Source of the DNA: Sorghum bicolor
Taxonomy: Eukaryota > Streptophyta > Magnoliopsida > Poales > Poaceae
DNA length: 64,000 bases
Reading direction: 5' to 3'
NCBI RefSeq assembly: GCF_000003195.3
Contig: NC_012879.2
Span: 28,423,180 to 28,487,179 of the forward strand
The position numbers were made by a program, and so were the translations under genes. Positions 57,364 through 64,000 of this stretch are shown piece by piece (position 1 is the stretch's first letter; every line of letters begins with the position of its first letter). The notes under the pieces are model-generated. The model saw nothing but the letters and a program-made list of their open reading frames with translations. It ran no database searches and had not been told where the DNA came from.

Positions 57364-60300
57364 AGGATGTTATCTCTCAGAGAACCACAGGGCAGTAACT
57401 CTTTTCAAGTACCTCTGCCCCGTCGTCTTGACTTTGCTAGCATCTCTTGTGTTACGCACGTGGTTCCTTTACCACAGATCCCAGTAGTCTGTGAGTTCCC
57501 TGATGTTTTTCCTGAGGAATTGCCAGGACTTCCCCCAGATAGGGAGGTAGAGTTTGCAAACGAGTTGATACCAGGTACAACACCAATATCTAGAAGGCCG
57601 TACCGGATGCCACCAAACGAACTCGCAGAGTTGAAGAAGCAACTGAAGGAGTTACTAGATAAAGGGTTCATCTGGTCAAGTTCGTCGGAATGGGGTTGTC
57701 AAGCGTTGTTTGTGAAAAAGAAGGATCAATCGTTGCACATGTGCGTGGACTATCGTCCACTCAATGCCGTGACAATCAAGAATAAGTATCCGTTGCCAAG
57801 GATTGATATCCTGTTTGATCAGTTATCCAAGGCAAGAGTGTTTTCTAAGATAGATTTGAGGTCTGGGTATCACGAAATCAAAATTCGTCCGCAAGATATC
57901 CCGAAGACTGTTTTTTCCACCAGATATGGGTTGTATGAGTATCTTGTCATGTCCTTTGGGTTGACAAATGCTCCTGCATACTTTATGTATCTGATGAATT
58001 CAGTCTTTATGCCAGAATTGGATAAGTTTGTTGTGGTGTTTATCGATGATATCCTGGTGTATTCAGAAAATGAGCAAGATCACGCCGAACATCTGTGAAT
58101 CGTGCTGACACGATTACGAGAGCATCAGTTATATGCCAAGTTCAGCAAATGTGAGTTCTAGTTGAAGAAAGTTCCTTTCCTAGGGCACATTTTGTCTGAA
58201 GAAGGGATTGCTGTGGATCCATCGAAAGTGCAGGAAGTCATGGACTGGAAGGCACCAACGTCTGTCTCGGAAGTTAGAAGTTTTCTTGGTCTGGCCGGGT
58301 ATTATCGTCGTTTCATACCTGACTTCTCCAAGATTGCTAAGCCAATGACAAGTTTGCTACAAAAAGATCATAAGTTCGTCTGGACGGAAGGGTGTGAGTT
58401 AGCCTTCCGCACCTTGCGAAAGTTGCTAACCACTGCTCCCGTTCTGGCACAACCTAATATAGAAAAGCCTTTTGATGTGTTTTGTGACGCATCGAAGAGT
58501 GGCTTGGGGTGTGTGTTGATGCAAGATGGCAGGGTGATAGCTTATGCTTCCTGACAGTTGAGAAAGCACGAAATCAACTACCCAACGCACGACCTCGAGT
58601 TAGCAGCAGTGGTACATGCTTTGAAGATTTGGAGACATTATCTGCTGGGAAATAAGTGTCACATTTACACTGATCATAAGAGTTTGAAGTATATCTTCAC
58701 TCAGTCCGAGCTAAATATGAGGCAACGACGGTGGTTAGAGTTAATCAAGGACTACGATCTGGAAGTTCACTATCATCCGGGCAAGGCTAATGTGGTAGCA
58801 GATGCGTTGAGTCGTAAACCGCACTATCAAGTGGTTCAACCATTGTTTGAAGATGGGTTCAATCTTATGCATCCTGAAGTCTTATGTCACATACAACTCA
58901 GTTGTTCACTCGAGAGTCAAGTCATTGAAGGACAGAAAACAGACAAGGGTATTTTCCACATCAAAGAGAAGATCAAAGATGACCCAAAAACTCAATTTCG
59001 AGTTGATGAGAAAGGGGTATTGTGGTTTCAACATTGGTTAGTAGTTCCGAAAGATCGGGAATTGAAGAATCGCATCATGGATGAAGCCCATCTTTCTAAG
59101 CTTTCTATTCATCCTGGCAGTAGTAAAATGTACCAAGACTTGAGACCCCACTTTTGGTGGACCAAGATGAAGAAAGAAATAGCCGCCTATGTGGCCCGTT
59201 GTGACACGTTTTGCAGAGTTAAGGCCATCCATATGAAACCTGCAGGTCTGTTACAACCGTTATCAGTTCCGGAGTGGAAATGGGAAGAGGTCAGTATGGA
59301 CTTTATCACGGGTTTACCGACGACCTGGAAGGGGAATTACTCGATTTGGGTAAACATAGATCGATTAACCAAATCGGCCCATTTCATCCCTGTGAAGACT
59401 CGTTACCGACCTCCTGAGTATGCCGATATATATATGGCTGAGATTGTCAAGTTGCATGGTATTCCCAAGACAATCATATCGGATCAGGGACCGCAGTTCA
59501 CCGCCCACTTCTGGGAGCGCATGCATAAGAGCTTGGGGACCAGTCTGATAAGAAGCACGGCGTATCATCCCCAGACTTCAGGTCAAACCGAGAGGCTAAA
59601 TCAAGTGTTAGAAGATATGCTGAGGGCCTGTGTGCTATCATCCAAGGGATCGTGGGAATCATGGTTACCTTTGGCTGAATTCTCCTACAATAACAGTTAT
59701 CAAGAGAGCATCAAGATGGCCCCGTTCGAAGCTTTGTATGGTCGGAGATGTAGAACTCCGTTAAACTGGGTTGAACCTGGTGAAAGAAGATACTATGGTA
59801 TCGACTTTGTGAATGAAGCAGAGAAAAAGGTGCAGATCGTACAGCAACATATGCAAGCGGCACAGTCACGACAAAAGAGTTATGCTGATAAGAGAAGAAG
59901 GCCACTTGAATTCAATATAGGTGACTATGTGTATCTCAAGGTTACACCAATGAAGAAAGTCCAACGTTTCCGAGTTCGAAGCAAGCTTGCACCCAGGTAT
60001 GTGGGACCGTACCAAGTACTAGAGAGGAAAGGCCCGGTGGCCTACAAGATTCAGTTACCTGAAGAATTGAGCTCGATCTTTCTGGTCTTCCATGTGTCGC
60101 AACTGCGGAAATGTCTGAAGGTACCTGAACAAAGAATTGAACCTCGAGGAATCAAGATAAAAGCAGACCTAGAGTATAAAGAGCAACCAGTGGGAATTGT
60201 GGATGCCAAGGAACGAGTAACCCAAAACAAAGTTGTCAAAACTTATAAAGTGGTGTGGAGTCATCATGACGATAGGGATGCCACCTGGGAAACAGAGGAT

Positions 60301-60375
60301 TACTTGAAAACAGTTTATCCAAAATTTCATAAGAAATGGTTAGTAACCCAAAATCTCGGGACAAGATTTCCCTAA
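57364..60375 (+). pseudogene. pol of element C, continuation after element B
   Basis: Starts with the second AGGAT copy and continues in the protease region ([10 protein letters not shown]). RT has FIDDILVYS (about 58040-58066). RNase H (58460-58810), integrase (about 59090-59630; SDQGPQFT and GQTERLN) and the chromodomain-like tail (60240-60300) follow, ending at TAA 60373. Against B, three stops are seen: TGA 58096 (AGA in B), TAG 58159 (TGG in B) and TGA 58552 (CGA in B). From 58558 a 605-codon frame is open over RNase H, integrase and chromodomain. An open frame from 57238 into this region is only LTR sequence of B read through and is not a real start. Confidence 0.9.
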
Positions 60376-60387
60376 GGGGGGAAGGGC
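60373..60387 (+). other. Polypurine tract of element C
   Basis: TAAGGGGGGAAGGGC, overlapping the pol stop and abutting the 3' LTR. Confidence 0.85.
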
Positions 60388-63300
60388 TGTAACACCCTAG
60401 GTGTTAAGCATGCACTTAGTCTTATCAAAGTCATGCATAAGCATTCCCATCAAGCATAAGCATCATGAGCATGTCACTCTTTTCAAAATATGATTTTATG
60501 TGCTTCATTTCATGAGTTATAAATATGCTAAAAATATGATACTTGCTCCTAAAATTGTGAAATATTCAAACTAGGTTGATTTATGTGTAAGAAGAATTTA
60601 GAATATTTTTGTGCAATTTTTGGAGCCATGGAAATTGAGAAATGGAATTTATACAAAATATCCAAAATGAATTTATTTAAAAACATAGAACTAAGTTTTA
60701 ATTTGTAATTCAAATACTATTTAGTATTTGGTCTTGCTTATTAAAGCAAAGTTGTAGAGTTTTTAGTTTGGAACAACTTTGCCTTTGGGATAAAGTGGTG
60801 AAAATGATTTGAAAATGGCCAAAATGAATTTAGAACAGAAATTGAGAAAAGAAATTCAAAAAAAAATAGAAAAGGGAAAAGGGGGCGCTAGCAGGCCGCG
60901 GCCTCACTTCTGGCCCGCTGGCCGAAGCCGGCCCGGCCCGCCCGCGCCTTCCCCTTCCACTTCCCCACGCTCGCGCCCGCGTCTGCGCGCGGACGGCCTC
61001 GCCGTGCCGCCGTGGCGCGCCGGCAGAGCCTGGCCGCCGTGTGGCGGGCATGCGACGGCGTGGAGACGCCCTGGTCGGCCACCAGGAGCCCCCGGTCGCG
61101 TCCGCCGAAGCCCCCGCTCCCATTTGCGCCCTCCACTCGCGCTCTCGCCTCTCTGCTCGCTCGCGCGCAGCAGTCGCCGCTCCGCCGCACGCCATAGCCG
61201 CCGACGGCTCGGAGCTCCTCTCCCGGCCAGCTCCGGCCCTCTCCTTCCTCTTCGCGACCACCACCGGCTCCGCCTCGTCGTCCCGCGTCGCGTGCTTGCG
61301 CTCTTCTGCGCTCGGTGAGCCCCGCGTGCCCGCTAGAGCTCACCGGAGTGAGTCGGAGCTCCGGCGACCTCTCGGCTCGCACGGTTCTCCCTCTCCTCTC
61401 TGTCTCTGCTTGCGTTCGTAGGTGCGTTGGATCCGCCTTGGCCTTGCGCACCTTTTCCCGTCGTTAGCTTACGCTCTACCGCCGTGAAACGGCCGGACCA
61501 CGGCGAGCAGCGCCGCCGCGTCCGCCATTCGCGACGGCGAGGTAGTTCCGGTGCTCGTCCGGTGCCAAAGAGGGTACGGTTGGACTCGTCTCGTTCTCGC
61601 GAAGCCGTAGGTGCTCCCGGTGTCGCCGGAAACCTCACCGGCGGCGAGATTCCGGCCGATCTTTGGCCGCGGAGTCACGGGGTGGATGACAGGTGGGGTC
61701 ATCTGACTCGCGTGTCCCGCCTGTCAGTGACTCCGAGGGTTTGAATCCGGGTGCGCTTAGCGTTTTAGGTTGTTTTCCGTTTTAAAAGTTTTCCAAGAAA
61801 ATGAGTTATGTATTAAAAATCCATATCTTGAGGAATATAGCTCCAAAAATTGTGAAATAAATTTTAGTGTGTTCCTTATTTCCAGATCTATAGCCTAGTA
61901 TGTTTGCATGTCATGTTTGAGTAATTTTTCTGTGTGAATATATTTAATCCATGTTTTTGCTAAACTTGGAAAATGCATAGTAAATAAAATAGGGTTCAGA
62001 AAAATATAGTTACATATTATTTGGTGTATAAATGAATTTATGGTAATTTAAATGCTTGCATGGCAGTGATTTATGATTTTTAATAATTATTTGAGTCATG
62101 CAATAAATCTAGAAAATTTTGTGGGTATTTCTTATGATATTAGACAAATGGTAAAAATATGAAATTTGTTGTTTCACATTTATATCACAGTGAAGTAATT
62201 ATACTTACTTTATTAATTAATCTTGTGATTTTTGTGGCTCAAAATAAGTAACCAAAAATTATGAAAAATTTACAGTAGACTTTATGCTTAGCTGGTAGTC
62301 TCCTGTAATTTTTGTGGAATTTATTGATGAACAGAATTGCATGTGATTTTTAATGGGCCTAGAAATGAATAAAGAAAATTATGAATGGTTGTGTATATAG
62401 GTTGAATGGAATAAGTTGGGTTTGGTGTATCTTTGAAGCATCATGTGGGTTGCTGGTTGCATTTGAAAAATAATTGTAGAAGAGAATGCAATAGATGTTT
62501 GATTCAATTGTTTATTCTTGGATGATGTTGACTACCTCGTAATAAGCATGACCAAGTACATCACCTATGCATCATGTCATGACTCCTTTAGTACTTTCTC
62601 ATACAAACATCCACTCGGGCATCTCGCACTCCACTCATGAGCACACATGCATCATACAGGCTCGCAGGAGAACGAGGTGGGACCCGAGGAGCCGGAGGAG
62701 ATTCAGGAGCAGGAACCTCCGGAAGCACAGGAACCCGGAGAGGAACTGCAGGAGTGTCCAGATCACCGACCCAGCACGTTTGAGAAAGGCAAGCCCCGGA
62801 GCATTCTAAGTCTCCCTATTCTCGCTAACTTATGTGATGCACTATACTTGTTCTACTATATTGCATTTAAGTGGTAGGAGTTGCCTGATACCGTTGCTGC
62901 ATGTATACTCCTTGTTATCCCTACTCGTTTATCTACCTTGTCCTATATAGATAGGCGCGGAGTCTATGCTTAGTTTGCTTAGCCCGGTAGAAGTTAGGTG
63001 ATTCCCTGTCACCTGCGAGATATAGGTGGATACCTGCTTGATTAAGCAGTGGTTGCTTGGGGAAAGGAATAACCAAGTGTGGAATGTAATTGGAGACCGG
63101 GCAGGGTCTTATGGTGGGCTGACCATAGTGCCCCTGCCTGTGTCGATTAAGGACCGATCGTTGACGGCCCTCTTGTCATGTTGAACGCATGCCTCACACT
63201 TAGCTGGAAGGATAAGTCGTTCCGACCGCGAAGCCTGAACACTATCCGGGCCGGGAATCGAGCCGCCATGCGCTGTATTGGTGATGGTTGAGGAGAACGA

Positions 63301-64000
63301 CGAGGGCGCGGCGCGCAACCTTGGTATACCTTGGATACCTCGGTCGCCGGAACGGTCGTCGGGTACTGGCGGTGCCTGTCGAACCCGCGAATTGGTCTTG
63401 GATAGTGTAATACGGTGATCTGTAGCTCACTTGATCAGTGAGTGTGGTTTGTGTGGGGAATACCTCGCCAGCTGGTTAGAAATCGATTCGAATCGCCATC
63501 GCTCCTGGATAGTGAGCACTTGACATGAGCCCTGTCCTCGTAGTAAGGACTATGGAACACTTGGGTTATAATGAAAGGGATTTATGACTGCTATGATGAG
63601 GTACTATCATATCACCATACTTGTTGTGATAGCACAGGTGCAAACCTAGATAATAGGTAATGATACTTTCAACTTGAGCAAATTAACAGAAGAAAGATTT
63701 ATGTAGGTTATGGTAATAGAATTTTGCGGTTTTTGCAAAATGGTTGTCAGATACCCCACTATATAGCCTTCATGATCCTTAAAGAGTCTTTATTTCAGTT
63801 TGTGACGGCTAAGTCTAGCTGAGTACCTTCTCGTACTCAGGGTTCTATTCCCATGTTGTTTTGCAGATGGTCAAATGTACTATGGTTATTGCATCCTCTG
63901 TCTGTACCCAGCCATGGGTGATGATTAGACCAAGGGCGATGGTTACTCCGTCTCTTCTTTTGCTTTTGTGGGAGTGACCAAACTATGGCACTGTATCAGA
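60388..64000 (+). repeat. 3' LTR of element C, cut by the window end
   Basis: Matches 35239 onward. It carries a 50-bp deletion near 62008 relative to the 5' LTR, between AAAATAT repeats. GC-rich block about 60885-61745, hairpin 63819-63840. The last part of the LTR (roughly 290 bp) is missing. Confidence 0.93.
62647..62877 (+). CDS. Short acidic ORF in the 3' LTR of element C
   Basis: 76 codons; the visible protein appears the same as in the 5' LTR copy (37548-37778). Confidence 0.35.
   Translation: MHHTGSQENEVGPEEPEEIQEQEPPEAQEPGEELQECPDHRPSTFEKGKPRSILSLPILANLCDALYLFYYIAFKW

Larger units (their letters stand above)
35239..64000 (+). mobile_element. Element C: chromovirus copy inserted in A and interrupted by B, right end outside the window
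   Basis: 5' LTR 35239-39189, orf0, gag and part of protease to 42843, then element B (42844-57363), then the rest of pol to 60375 and the 3' LTR from 60388. The two LTRs share copy-specific bases such as GTTAAGCATGCACTTAGTCTTATC, which confirms the pairing. C entered orf0 of A after CTCCC (35234-35238). Confidence 0.92.

Noticed and set aside
1..64000. CRISPR arrays, bacterial operons, phage modules, tRNA or rRNA genes
   Set aside because: None seen; repeats are LTRs and motif arrays, and all coding signals are plant retrotransposon domains.

Overview
This is plant nuclear DNA, almost certainly from a grass. Essentially the whole window consists of LTR retrotransposons nested inside one another. 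I see no host gene, tRNA or rRNA gene, CRISPR array or bacterial feature. The grass assignment rests on the element types: a Tat (RIRE2-like) element, Athila-type elements primed by tRNA-Asp, a Del/Tekay-type chromovirus with LTRs of about 3.9 kb, and a Ty1/copia gag whose LTR starts TGAAAG and ends CTTTCA. A panicoid grass is my guess only.

Left half (1-25737). An Athila-type element F (minus strand, 18016-21476) was broken inside its protease region by a Tat-type element E (minus strand, 1-4200 plus 17863-18015). E's LTR was then split by a solo LTR D (4201-8458 plus 17698-17862, imperfect 5-bp target duplication CTAGA/CTGGA). D was in turn split by a complete Athila-type element G (8459-17697, perfect duplication GTTCA), giving four levels of nesting. 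G has gag-PR-RT-RH-IN in one frame, interrupted by three stop codons. It also has an extra sense ORF in the env position with its own TATA box. Right of F lie fragments: a plus-strand LTR piece, an LTR-like piece, the gag and 5' LTR of a copia element, an Athila gag remnant and a short LTR-like piece.

Right half (25738-64000). Three copies of one chromovirus family are stacked. Copy A (minus strand, 25738-35238) is cut in its first ORF by copy C (plus strand, starts 35239, runs off the right edge). C is cut in its protease region by a complete copy B (42844-57363) with a perfect AGGAT duplication. Each copy has LTR, orf0, gag-pol (zinc knuckle, PR, RT, RNase H, integrase, chromodomain-like C-terminus), polypurine tract and LTR. 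Every gag-pol is broken. C's orf0 is intact (347 aa).

The most exciting item is orf0. In C and B its start is an ungapped look-alike of the histone H3 tail (MARTR-L-TA-x-x-STGG-R-APR-x-P-LA against [22 protein letters not shown]). It is followed by a unique domain, a long coiled coil and a strongly acidic C-terminus. The same element encodes a chromodomain-like integrase tail, a module type that reads H3 tails. This suggests a retrotransposon system that mimics, decoys or reads chromatin. Other signals worth a look are an acidic short ORF inside the LTRs that is shared with a divergent family, a conserved 8-bp LTR hairpin, 21-bp-spaced GGGCGCCCGCCC motifs upstream of Athila TATA boxes, and tandem protease-like domains in F.
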